Shown here: positions 33,751 to 46,500 of the stretch, one piece after another
How the letters are laid out: each line of letters opens with the position of its first letter
Position numbering within the stretch: the stretch's first letter is position 1
Assembly (NCBI GenBank): GCA_031763025.1
Contig: JASSKH010000006.1
Coordinates: 13,419,479-13,483,478 of the forward strand
DNA from: Macrocystis pyrifera
Lineage: Eukaryota; Sar; Phaeophyceae; Laminariales; Laminariaceae
Direction of reading: 5' to 3'
Length of the DNA stretch: 64,000 nt
The notes under the pieces: generated by a model
Databases searched by the model: none
Told to the model about the DNA's origin: nothing
Seen by the model: the letters and a program-made list of their open reading frames with translations, nothing else
Position numbers and translations under genes: made by a program

Positions 33751-34769
33751 TCTTGCATAAAAAATTGATTAGCGGAAAGCGCGAGAGCGTGAGTTAGCTA
33801 CATTCGATGAAAATCGACGAGCAGTCGGAATGCTGAGCCCTATGCGCGACAAAAAATGAAGGCACGTACCGGGGGGGAGAAGGGACGACACCTGTGACCA
33901 CGGCTTGTCCAGAAGATCGTCGAGGGTAAAACCTCCTACGAGTGGGCTGGAAAGTAAAAGTGATGATGAAAAAAAAAAAAAAAAAGTACCGGTCAGTATG
34001 TACATAATATGTGCTGTACCTTACTCAGCCGGTCACAAAGTATTATGGCGCAACCTCGACCTCGCGCAACTTTTTTGTACTTACCATGGTACGAATTAAT
34101 CGCCGCGAGTCAGTTGGATCAATATATCTCCTCTTACCGATACCCTATTATTATATATATTTGTAGTAGTAATGATCCCACACTAATTCCGCGAACACTA
34201 TAATAATCAGTAATATAGTCTGTCCTCAAAAATATGTTGTGTGTGTGTTCTTCACGTTAAAATGATGGGTGGGTGCAGGTGCTACTTCTAAACAAGTGTG
34301 CAGGGTTTCATACGAGTATTATTTCGCTCTTCTTGCGCCACTCCCCTATTAATACTGCACCTCCCGGAGGGGAACCTTGTAGTATGTACCTGGTATAGTT
34401 TAGTTTGCACATTGATTTTATGTTGTGTATTTTTGAGGTGCGAAGCCGTCCTCCCTTCCCAGCCGAAATTTTCTTTTGGCGTATCGGATCTTCCTAGGGC
34501 TCCAGCACCTTTGTGTGACGTGTGACGTGTGAAGGGTTAATGTGAGAACAACAACGACCAACATCAATAATACTACAGCATAGAGCATAGAGTTCCCCCC
34601 GTTCCCACAACTGCTGTCCAACTCGTGGATATAGAGCGATTGATTGTTGTCTGGAGTGCTGCCTGCAACGTACGAAACGCACGTTAGTCGTGAACACAGA
34701 GAGGAACACGCCTGCTGTCTGGGGTGCTGTCGGGTGACGACTCGCGGACATATACATGGAGTGTGTGTG

Positions 34770-36092
34770 TGTGTGTTCTTCACATTAATAAACCGTTCTT
34801 CTACTCGTCGACATCCAGCAAGCCCAGTGTCCGTGCTGATTCTTCACCCTAGAAAGATACGAGCTCTGTGGTCACACACTACGACACAGAGATAACACAC
34901 CGTAATGCATTAATAGCCTACGTAATACCATGCCTTCGCACTAGGTGCGGCCGACACAACATACATACATACGCCAGCAACCAAAATACACCATAAAGAA
35001 AGAGAAGCAACCAAAAAACCAAACCGAAAAAGAACAAGAAAAAGAAAAAGAAAAAGAGAAGAATCCCAAATAAATAAATAAAATGGGAAGCCAAAGCTCA
35101 GACACATACATACTTACCCCGAGCATGAGCCAAAAGGGACGTGCAAGGGGAAAGATACGAGAAGGAAAAAGGGGACTATGCATCCCGGTGAACACTTAAC
35201 TAAGTAAAAAGAACAATAGTGAGTGGGCCAAAATACGCTCGTCACCCACCCACTATGTAGTACTTCTTTCATAAGGATAAGAAGGGAAACAAATCAAAAT
35301 GCATACCGAACGGCCGCAGCAGTTGGCGGTACGAGTAGCAAAGAAAAGTTCAACCTATTAGTCGGCCTGGTACCTTGCTACCCTATCTGCGGTCTCTCTG
35401 CTACTCTCCTCTACCGCGGTTTCCCTTCTACTCCTTCTGTTCCCCCCCCTGCCCCTATACACTTGTACGGTGTTCCCTCTACCCCTCCTGCTGTTACCCC
35501 TCCCCCCATTCCCTCTAACACTACCTGCAGCGGATGCACGGCGCTGTCTACTCAGCTTTGCCTCAGCCTCGTGCCACCTGCCCATGAACTGTTCAGCTGC
35601 TTCGAGGATTCCCCGGTACCACTTTCCCGTCTGTTTTGCTGCAGTGGGCCACAGTGCGGTCCCAACTCCAAAGACTAAGGGGGAGTCTTCCGTTGATCCC
35701 TCGGTGGCTTTGAACACTCTAAGGTCCTCAGCAATTGCCCTAGGCCAAGTCTTGGGCTGCCCGCCTAGTTTCGGGCTCTCCCCACCAGCGATCGTCCCGA
35801 ACATCAACCGACTGGGCAATCGCCCCTCGTGTTGCCGCACCACAGCCCCCGCAAAGAAGAGTCGCCGTTTACGGATGGTGGTTTCGATACTTTCACATCG
35901 TGTTATCCTGAGCGCCTTCGCATACGAGAGGGTGGTGTGGTCGGTGCGTAGTCGGCGCTGGAAACCAATGACTCGCAGAAGGACTTCGTGGTGGGCTGAT
36001 CGAAGCTTGGCGAAGTGGTCCGCATTGAGGGTCCACGTCACGCAACGGTACAGCAAGGTCTCAATCACCTCGGCCTTCAGCATCCGGACTTT
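34770..36092 (-). mobile_element. LINE copy 2, 5'-truncated
   Basis: This is near-identical to 26620-28000 on the minus strand, covering the C-terminal coding part and 3' UTR. Homology stops at about 36092, as expected for a 5'-truncated retroposed copy. It contains more AAAGAA tract than copy 1 (about 35035-35060). Confidence 0.75.
35358..36092 (-). pseudogene. LINE pol C-terminal fragment
   Basis: The frame matches the last about 240 residues of the LINE pol in copy 1 (MLKAEVIETLLY, RTDHTTLSYAKAL, WPTAAKQTGKWYRGILEA), without the RT catalytic motifs. Starting residues before 36092 come from flanking DNA. Confidence 0.75.
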
Positions 36093-36189
36093 CAGTGGAA
36101 AAAGAGCAATCGAACTAATAATCAACCATACGAATGAATGTCGATGATCGCCACGTATTGATTATCACAGCTGCTGACACTGAGTATTA

Positions 36190-36390
36190 TGTACGTATGT
36201 TGTGTCGGCCGCACCTAGTGCGAAGGCATGGTATTACGTAGGCTATTAATGCATTACGGTGTGTTATCTCTGTGTCGTAGTCTGTGACCACAGAGCTCGT
36301 ATCTTTCTAGGGTGAAGAATCAGCACGGACACTGGGCTTGCTGGATGTCGACGAGTAAAAGAACGGTTCAATGTGAAGAACACACACACA
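36190..36390 (+). repeat. Inverted copy of the LINE 3' tail
   Basis: This is a reverse-complement match to 34770-34970, about 100 bp beyond the 5' truncation of LINE copy 2. The truncated LINE is therefore bracketed by about 200-bp inverted repeats. Confidence 0.7.
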
Positions 36391-36674
36391 CACACTTCTG
36401 GCTGAGGTATAGACAGACGTGCTTCAGTTATCATGTATGTGTATCACGTAGTAACTGCTTGTTTCTATTTTCACCGAGGTATTTATTCTTCTACTCCAGA
36501 GTTATTGGAGCCTCTTCTGCGACCACGGACTGCATGTACTTTGTTGTGGCGATGAGCAGTTAATGTGAGAACAACAACATTTTGCGCAATTCTAATTCTA
36601 TAAAAATAACTACGAGTATTGATAAGACAATTATAAAAAATGCATTCCAGGTACTGCTGTACCAATTTTGTCCC

Positions 36675-38780
36675 AAAACGGATGTAAAACTCATACCCGT
36701 TCAACTGTAGTCTTTATGCTTGGTACGCAGAGTGGTACGTACGTATGTACCAGGTATGCAACAACAAAAGGCGGAAAGCTGCACAACGACAATGAAGAAG
36801 CTTGACAAGTTGTTCGTACGAGCTGTGTATGGTTTCGCGACCGACCGATGTCATCGCATAGTCGCAGTGTCAGGCAGCCGCCGAGCTTGTTGTATACCTG
36901 GTAGATAGATAGCAATCGTGTGTACTAGCTATTCAGCTGGACTCGATCTCCATGTTGGCTACTATCAAATCAAGGAGTCCGTGGTAACACGAGGGTGCGG
37001 GGGGCCTATTGATTATTAATTTAAAAAAAACAGCAGCTGTGAGGCCGAGGATTTCGTCGAAGCTCATCTTTGCAAGCTGCTGTGTGTGATACTAGTGATA
37101 CTTCGATCGCGCGCGTACTACGGGTTTTGATACAGCCTGAGGAGGACAAAATCTGAAGCAGCAGAGTTCAAGTAGCCTCACGTACAGTCTAAATTTCTTG
37201 GTATAAACGGATTCAGCCATACATAATGCTGAATATCTTGATACAGACTAGTCATGCATATGATAACCTTTCTTGACAGAGCCCGGAAAAGTTTCAAATC
37301 GAATCGATTTCGAATCGACTTTTTTTGTCTGAATCCACTTGGAGTTTCATCTAATTTCGTGGTAAAAAAATAAAAAAAAAAGACGTCATTTCTAGTTTGG
37401 GGCGAGGGCAGATCAATCCAGTAAAGTTATACATGCTGTAGATAAATTTTGTACTGAAAATATAGTTAATTATTTATGTTCCGTCTTCGGGCACACGAAA
37501 AAGGCTTTAGGAATATTGTCCATAAAAAGCGGAAAAACAAAACGGGCCCCTGCTTGGCTCTCCTGATCCCACGAGGACCAGATCCCACCCGAATGTGAAC
37601 CCATTTGGCACCCCGCTCTTACTCACAAGGTGCAGAATTGCCGCCGGAGGCCGTGAGCGCGAAATGCAAACCGTAAACGCGGTCAGAAATCGTTGAACGG
37701 TCAAAAATCGTCGCATGCCCAAAAAACAGAACGTCCCAACCCGAGAAATTAGCCCAGCCTCAAAATATCAAAATTATGGCGCTGGGCACCATAGGCCGCG
37801 GAGATATATCACCCTCCACCCCCCCCCCCCCACCTCCACCCCACGTTATTGTGAGGGTATTTGTAGTCGTAGTACGTGTACGTACAAGCATGCACAGAGC
37901 AAAGGAGTATTCCTGGAAAAATTATTTCCATCTACACAAACAGTGTGATGAACCCAGCTCATGCGATCGGATTGAAAATGAAGTCCCAAAAGGCTTATTA
38001 TAGGAGCAAATCAAATCGAATCAACTATTCGATTCGCATGTGAAAAGTCCATCCAACTTGCATCGCATGCTCCCACTGGGGCAACGCCTCCGAGGCAATC
38101 CCACGATGTTTGGGCATTTCCGATAACCACCACCTACTGTAGTGGGCCATAAATCGTAGACCTCAACGAGTGGCGACCGGGGCGACGACAGCAGTTGCGC
38201 CCGCGGCCACGGACCATAGCACGGCATACTCCGGCGGTGATTCCTCAAAAGAGATAATGGTCGTTAGCCCATTTTTTCCAAAAGCTCGATCGGCCCAGCG
38301 CCACGAGAGCCGAGCAATCGACCCAATACACGCAGGAAAAGCTCAAGACTTGGATACGAACTTGCATCGTCTTCGCTGTCCCGTACATGTCGTTTAAGGG
38401 CTTCCTCCACCCTCCCAAGAGAAGCTGGGAGTGATAGCTTTTTAGCCTGCGCCGCCAAAAAAAACAGAGGCTAGCGACGGCGCGCACGTGACGATTCACG
38501 CTGTCGCTCTTATCTGCTCCCCTCGGTGCCTGTCAGCCGACTGTTGTTTGAGATGTTGCGTTTTTCCGATCTCATAGAAAAACCGAGAATGATACGCTGG
38601 ATGCGTGACCTCGAGAAGAACCAAAGAACAGTTCTTCCACCACATCGATTTCAAATCGATCCGATTCATAAAAAAAGTCGACAAGAAATAGATTCGATTC
38701 GAAAACGTCTTTCATTAGTACGGCCCCTCAATCCTTGGCAATGTTTAATATGTTGTGCAATTTTGTGATGACCTCGACAA
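36675..38780 (+). repeat. Dispersed repeat R3, copy 2 (uninterrupted)
   Basis: This aligns with 16300-18515 plus 22283-22364. It lacks the MITE and the foldback element found in copy 1, so it serves as the empty-site reference. It contains a poly-C tract at about 37819-37830. Confidence 0.75.
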
Positions 38781-40581
38781 ATGCCACAAAGTTGTACGAC
38801 CTGGAATTAATAGTTAATTTCGTATTCGTTGTAGGAGCTAACTCGGCAGCATTTTTTAAATCTTAAACTTCTGATGCTGGATTCGTAGTTCCTACTCCAA
38901 CATTACCCTGGCCAGAAGTTTCAAAACCGATCGGAGCATTTTTAAAATCGAGGATTTTTTAATCCATCCCGGTTTTTGTGCGTTATGCTAAATTTACCCT
39001 GAGAAACCGGGAAAGCACATTTAATGCCGGCGGTAGCTATCGTATTTGATTCAGAATGTTTGCAAACATGAACTTCAATACCCCAGGCACCTCGCTCTTT
39101 TTAGAAACAGATCAGTGGATGTTCAATCACCACCCCCATCCCCCCCCCCCCATGAAGGAATGAATTCCGCATCGGTTAGCCGTTGAAGGCGCCTTCAACA
39201 GTTTGGCTACAGTTTTATGCGCATATTGTTCTTGTTACCCAGTGTGTTTTAAACCGAAAACCTGTATGCGTCCATGTAAGAACTTGTGAATTATTTTGCG
39301 GTATCATACGCTGCTCAGTTTTGTTTCGTTTGTTAAGCTGTTAACTCTCCTGTCCTGGCCAGCCTTTTCAAGGCCGCAGTGTTGGCATTGTCTTGGCAGT
39401 GCCTAGTTTGAAGCCGCGCCATGTCGCATTACCAGAGCTCATTATACAGCAAGCGTCCCCCCTGACCAAGTTTATTTATGGGGCACCTGACCGCACACCT
39501 TCATGCGCAGCAGGGAAAAGAAGTGGGCTCCAGCAGGAGGAGAAGCCAGCAGCAGCGCCAGAAGCAGCGGCAACCAGCGGTAGCCAACTGTAGCCAACGG
39601 TGACCAGCCGCAGCTAGCGGTATCCAGCAGCAGCTAGCGGCCCCAGGTGCGTTTGGTACCAGAGAGCTGCCGGATGGTACATTTAATGTTTTAGATGTTT
39701 AAGTTAGCACAAGCAAAATTAGCCGACGCTGACGTTGGTGCTGTTGCTTGTCCGCCTATTTTAATATGCCTCGTGCCCGACTGCGAGACCAGTACCACGG
39801 CATATAGGGGTGGCGGCTTATTTTCTGGCGCATCACACAAATCATGCCTTTGATGAACTGTTCGCGCAATCCGGCCAACGTTTGTATGCGCTACAGTAAG
39901 CTACTGCCAAAAGTGTCATACTTACAGGTGGTTGCTCACTTCAGGGGGAGTTAAATCGGTCAGAAGATGTTGAATAAAACAACTGTATACCCCTGCGGTT
40001 GTACTGTAATAGTCAAACGATCATGTCGGCTGTGTCATCGGCAGACCCAAGCTAAAACACTTCAGTGCTGTGAGGTAGACGATCATGTCGTTTTTCTCGA
40101 CACAGCAGTAGTGTGTGCTATGTTGGTGAACGGTAACAGGGCTGACATTGTACGACACCACGGTACCTGGAAACTACCTAGGCCTCTTGCATCGCAGCGA
40201 AAAAAAACGGAAAAGGGAAAGTAGCATAATACGACGCACAGATGCTGAAGGGCCATTCCTTACTCAAATCTGGCAGCAAACCTCGCTCAGACCGACACAC
40301 CTTCACAGCTCTTACCGCAGCAACACACCGGTCATCGCCCCCCCCCCCCCCCCCCCCCGAGCAGCAGCAACATCAGCATCGAATTGTCCATGCCCAGTGC
40401 TGACGAGCATCTTGCATGAATTTTTCTCAGGGGACTGAATTTCCTTTCCTGAGACTCCCCCCCCCCTTCATCATTCGTTGCATCCCTCTTCCCCGCCCAA
40501 GCTAAAACCGCCTCCTTTTTCCCCTTTTCCCCTGTTATCCCGTCCCTACCGCCATAATATGCCGTCAGGCAAGGCTGATGT
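38781..40581. other. Upstream region of the PMP-type gene
   Basis: I see no complete gene. It holds an imperfect tandem of AGCGGYANCCAGC-type words at about 39565-39645 and poly-C tracts at about 39139-39150 and 40338-40359. It probably contains the promoter and first exon(s) of the gene starting near 40582, which I could not place. Confidence 0.4.
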
Positions 40582-43500
40582 GTGTTAAGCTGGCTTTCTT
40601 CACGCGCGGCCCGCCATATCTTTGTCGGGGGCGTTGTCAGTTGTTTCCTGTCCGGATCCGAGTCCACGCCCTGCGCCTCCTCCTCGACCGCCGTTCACAT
40701 TACAGTGGACAGTGCAGAGGCAGCCAGCACCGCTGTCGAGACCGTTAGCTGCACCGGTGGCGTCTTTAGCGTGGAATGGGTGGGGAACATCACGCTTTCT
40801 AGCGTGTTCAACATCTCGGGCGGTACGGTCCTCAGCGTTTACGGTGGCGGCGACACCACTGGGGCCTTCGGGTCTGGGAAAAATGTTATTGATGGGGCTT
40901 TTGGAACCCAGCTCTTCTCAATCTCCGACGCCGAGCTGAACCTGGAAGGCGTGATGATAAGAGGCGGCTTCGCCCAGATAGAAGCCAGTCCTGATGGAGG
41001 CGCGATTTTTGCCGCAGACTCTGTGGTGACGATGACGGACTGCGTGGCCGCCGAAAACTTTGCCGATAACGGTGGTGCCGTGTTCCTTTGGCAGTCACAC
41101 CTTGAAATTTTCGGTGTGACCTCGTTCACTAACAACGACGCCGATGCCAATGGAGGTGCCATTTTCGCGATTAAAAATTCAACCATCACCGTCGATGGCG
41201 AGGCGAAATTCCTTTACAACAAGGGCTCACGATTTTGGGATGGAGGCAGCGGTGGCGCCATAGACTTGAACACGTCCTCCAACCTGACCATTCCGGGGAA
41301 GGTAACGTTCAACGAAAATTTGGCGGGCATCGGCGGCGCGTTGCATTGGTGGATCAACTCTTTTGTGAACGTGACCGGTGAGGTCGACTTCAGCGGAAAT
41401 CGGGCAGTTTCCGGCGGGGCCGCCTCATGGAGCAGCGGCGAGGAACGTGTCACCTTTCTGAACCTGGGCGGCCGGGTGAACTTCTTTAACAACAGCGCCA
41501 ACAGTGCTGGTGCATTTCTCATGTCGGGCGCAGGAGACGTGAGCATCACCGGCGAGGTCAACTTCACCGAAAATTTCGCCGACGAAGAGGGAGGCGCCAT
41601 TGCAATGGCGGCGACTGGCACTCTCAACTTTGAAGAAAGTGCGATAGTCAGGTTTACCTCGAACAAAGGCGGCGCCAGCGGGGGCGGAATAGCCTTGTGG
41701 GGAAGCGACGGCTTAGGGTTTGGAGGAGGTACTGTGACCTTTGCCGAAAACAGCGCCGGCGATTCCGGGGGCGCGATTTGGGCCTCAAACGTGAAAACCA
41801 TGCGCATGGGAGGATCCGGGCGTTTGCTGTTCGTCGGCAACAATGCCACCAACTCCGGTGGGGCGGTACACGTGTCTGTCGCTTCCCGCTTCGCCATAGG
41901 GAGTGGTGTAGAGTTCCGTGGCAACTTCGCACGGGTTGGGGGAGCCGTCGTGGTGGAGTCAGCCTCTGCAGGCGAGAGCTCGTTCGAGGCGGGGTTACAA
42001 GTTGATTCTTCCCAAATATCTGAGTGCGCCTTCTTCTCCAACACCGCCCAGGAAGACGGTGGCGCTCTGCACATAGGATCAGGCTTCGTGTCCGTGACCG
42101 ACTCCGCGTTCGAGGGCAACACGGCAGGTGGGGACACGAGATAATTATAGTCGCCACGTCTATCTACTGTGATCCTAGGTTTTCGGATGGAACACCCGGA
42201 AAAACGAAGCACATAGTTTTCCCTCAAAGACACGCACACCACATAGCCCGCGTAGACAGATGACGGAAGTCGTCGATAGTCGCTCGTGTTCCCGGTGTGT
42301 GTATGTTTCCCGCCACTTATTCTGCTCTTCGCTCTTACGATGACAGGGAGGTCCGCCGGTGCCTTGTCGATCTCGGGAGTGTTGACGAGCCTCGACAACT
42401 GCACGTTCCACGCCAACAGCGCCCCTTCCGGCCCGGCCGTCCTCAACCTTGGCACCATGAGAAATCAGAATCCGAAGGATCTCGAATTTGGGTCCAACAG
42501 CCTCGCCTGCGGCGACGGACAGTTCGTCGACTATGCCGATCCCATTTTGAGTGATGACGCTGCTGCGAACGTCAATGTGTCTGCCCAGGTATAAAACCCT
42601 AGCGTTGATGCTGACTGATATGATCGGAGTGGACGTAGGAAAATGCCCAGCTCTGATTTTACATCAACGAGATTTAAACGCGCGCCATACTGGCTCAAGT
42701 ACATATCCCCATGCCATCAACAGATCTCCAGGACCAGTGCGCAGCAGCTGCCGTCGCTGGCTTTGAACATAAACATTTGGGCTCGAGTACACCAAGACAC
42801 ATCATTGGTTTTTGCAGGTGTAGTTTGGTTGGTGTCGCTGCATTTTTCACGAATTCGAATACCGTCGAGCCATATTCTGGAGTACATGCAGAATAACTAG
42901 TTCCGTGTTTCGTCTATATCTAGCGCAGTAAACCAAACGCCCCCCAAGCAGGTTGCAGCGTGTTGTTTGCTGAAGCAACCTCAAACACCGCATCAAAGGC
43001 ACCACCTTAGACTGAGGTAGGCTATGTTTTCCTGCAACCACTATAGCCCCAACTGCCCGTCCCAACGCGCACCGAAATCAGAGGTTCAATGTCGACTGCG
43101 AGGGGTGCCCTCCATGGCACCTATGCACGAACTGCTCGGTGCTGGGCGATGTTCGGGAGCCCGTTTGTGCTGTGACCCCGGATCATACCACGAGCCTTGA
43201 AGCATTAGGAACTTTGGAAACACTCAAGATGGACCCCGGGTACTGGCGGGCGACCGATACCAGCAAGGTCATTCTCTCGTGTTACAACGAGGATGCGTGC
43301 GCGGGAGGTGCGACCGTGACCGACTACTGCTCTGCGGGCTACGAGGGTCCATGTGAGTGAATTACGCTAAGCGTTTCTGCCGTAGACGAATGCCTCCGGA
43401 AACCCGTTATTTTGTCCCTATACTGTAACCAACGTCAAAGCTTGGCTTTCTTCAGACAGTCGTTAGGCATGGGCATAATTTACTGCTTGATGGCATACCG

Positions 43501-46500
43501 GTATTTAGCTGGTACCTATTTTTGTAGTGTGGAGCTTGAGCGGAAAAAACTGTTGAAAATCACTCCAACCGTTCACACACGAGAACGAGAGACTATTTTG
43601 AACGGCGAACACAGCCGATATTCAAGCCACCAGCGCTCCACGCCACAGGTTGAGAGAGAAAAGGTAGAGTGAGCGCCACATCGTCGCAGTTCCTTGTTGA
43701 CCCTCCGTCGCCTGGGGGTGGAACGGGCGCCACCTTTCCCGTAGTATTATGATATTCTGTACAGTATTACAGCATATAGTTGAAGACGCATGCTGCGGTA
43801 GTGATGCTTGCGCCTGCAACTTTGCTGAGCTCTGATAATGTCACCCAAAACTGCCTTTTAGAAAACTCGTATGGGCTTAATCCGATGAGCATGACGCCCC
43901 ATCGCCTAGATTTGAAGCCATACGATATTTGGGTGGTTCCTCAACACTCCGGCCGTACTTGTAAGGGCCGCTCGTCTTCATATTTATATCTAAACGGCCC
44001 TAATATTTCCGTCCGGAATGGCAGCGGAGAAGCGCCATCATTCTTAGATGTTCGCTTCGTAAGGCAAGATAAAGTGCTACCACTACATCGTTGCATCCAT
44101 CGTTGCACACATCTGAAGGCGGTTGTGCGCGTGTTGTTGGGTCCCTTTCCTCGCTTATTTCGTCCCGCGTCTCGACCCCTTCCCCCCCCCCCCCCCCCCC
44201 TGGCTCGCATCTCCAACCAACCATAAGATTGTGCTGTGTGCGAGGAGGGCTACGCTCCAGGCATTTCGTTTAGCTGCAGCAGCTGCGCAGACGGGAGAAG
44301 CCTGATTGCCACAGCGGTTGCACTGATTCTCGTCGCTGTGGTTGTGGTGGTCGCAATTTTTCTCGACCTGACGGCCGTGGTGGCGGCGGCGGCATCTCCG
44401 ACAAATCGTAACCGCTGTGGTGCTGGATATCGTCGCCTGAAGGCTGCCATCCCGTTTCAATCCCTGAAGATCGTGGTCGTGTCGTGGCAAATCATAACCC
44501 AGGCAAGTATGCTGGGATCATTTCCATACAGTAGGAATGAGCTGGAGTTTTGGCTACCAGCCCACCACACCTGCCCTTTGTGCCGCGAGTTGAGGCTTTC
44601 TCGGACCGTTCACCCGAAGCCGTACTTGCGTCCAGATTGAAATACGTATGCTTTCGCGATAACCCACCTCCCCGCCGGGCGTGCACGTGTTCCTACAGTT
44701 CTCGCAGATGGCGAACGCCATATATGCAGACTCCTATGAGAGGTTCCTGGCCATCGTGGGCATGTCAAACCTAGACCTGGCCAGGTTCCTTGCGGCAGGC
44801 TGCCTGATCTCCACGGACTTTTATGATCGGCTGATGATCTCGACGATGGGGCCTATCGCGGTGCTCGTGGTACTAGCGTGCACGTACACCTTGGCGATTT
44901 GGAGAAACAGGGATTCAGGAGGTGGGAGCGGAGCCGTGATATTTCAAAAGCACGCGTCGATCGTGCTGCTTGTGGCGTTCCTCGTCTACGGAAGCGTGTC
45001 TGCGACCGTGTTTGGCACGTTCGCCTGCGAGGACCTGGAGGACGAAGGATCGTATCTTCGAGTAGACTACAGCATCCGCTGCGACACGGACAAACATCGG
45101 TTGTTCCAGATGTACGCCGCGTTTATGATCTTCCTCTACCCTGTCGGAATTCCTGTGATGTTTGCGGGGCTGCTGTTTTTCCACCGCGGTGCGCTGATGG
45201 ACCGCTCTAGCGGTAGAGACGACAACCCGACCATCAAGCCGTTCGCGGATCTGTGGCAGCCGTACCGCCCGGAAATGTACATGTTCGAGCTGTTGGAGTA
45301 CCTCCGGAGAATCTTGCTGACGGGCATCGTGGTGTTTATTTTCCCGAACACCGCCGCGCAGATCGCCGTGACGTTTGTGATGGAGCTGTTTTTCTTCGTC
45401 GTGTCTGTCTTCCTGCTTCCGTACGCGAAGAGGTGAGGCTCGCCTTATGGCCGCAGGGTGTCTTCGCGTCGGTTTAATGTGCACCGATAGTGCACACTCT
45501 TCAAACCACACCACCACCAACACCACCACCGCAGTAGGGGTCCTGGCTGGTGCTTGTCAGGCAGTTGCGTACATGGTCACACGCACACTGCCTGGATTGT
45601 CAAATAGGTGTACGCAGTTGGTTTCATTCATGTGACGGTTTCTCTACGGTAGTTATGTTCAAAATCCAATGTGTTTTACGAAGGGTTTCCCGATGAACGT
45701 ATCGAAGGTATACGAGCAACATAACAGGCCTAGAAGTATCCCTCGCTTTCCTTTGTTCCCTTCGTAAAAGACCACACCGTTTTCAATACGTGGTACTGCT
45801 TGTTCCCGGTTCAACCTAGCAGTACGTTTGGGATACTCTAGGACTACGAACGGAGATACAACAGGCATCAATCCTCTTCGAGGTACTCGTGCACCCTACG
45901 CTCGGTTCCCGCTCGGCCATGAAATATCGGAGCGCTCTTTCAACGTCAACCGTCCATTTGCTATACACTCGTTTGGGCTGTCTGTCCCACTTAGATCCTC
46001 GTATTGTTCCCTTAATTTCAGGTCCGACGCATGGCTATCGCATGTAAGCCACGTTGTGGTTATGGTGTCGCTCTACCTGGCGCTTCTCTTGAAGGTGAAG
46101 AGGGTCCCGAGAATCGGACGGGGGTTACGCTCGTTTTGTGTGCGTGTCTCGCCGGCGTGGGCCCATTGCCTTTCTAACCTCTCAACAAGGGACCTCGACT
46201 ATGGCAACCGCTGACCCGGACCCCATAACACAATTCGGAAATAATGAGGGAGAGTGGGGGGAGGGGGGGGGGGGGGGGGGGGGTATTCCTTAAAAGCTAC
46301 CTGGTATAGTTTGTGATGTACGTACTCATTGTGAGGGTTCTAGTGTAGAATAACGATGCTCTAGACCACACGCGTTATGGTATACGGGTTACATAGACCA
46401 GCAAACTACAATCTATGTGCTGCAGAGGGCTTTGTGTTGCCCCTCCGTAGGTCGGCTCTGCACAGTCTAACAACGGTCAATCAGTAGGAATACACTCGGT

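Noticed and set aside
40582..42144. PMP gene as a bacterial contaminant or unspliced ORF
   Set aside because: Seven introns with good splice sites join in phase, so it is a eukaryotic gene; the stop at 42144 lies in intron 1.
41214..42458. 414-codon minus-strand frame opposite the PMP gene
   Set aside because: It is the antisense shadow of exon 1, whose plus-strand product shows clear repeats and in-phase splicing.
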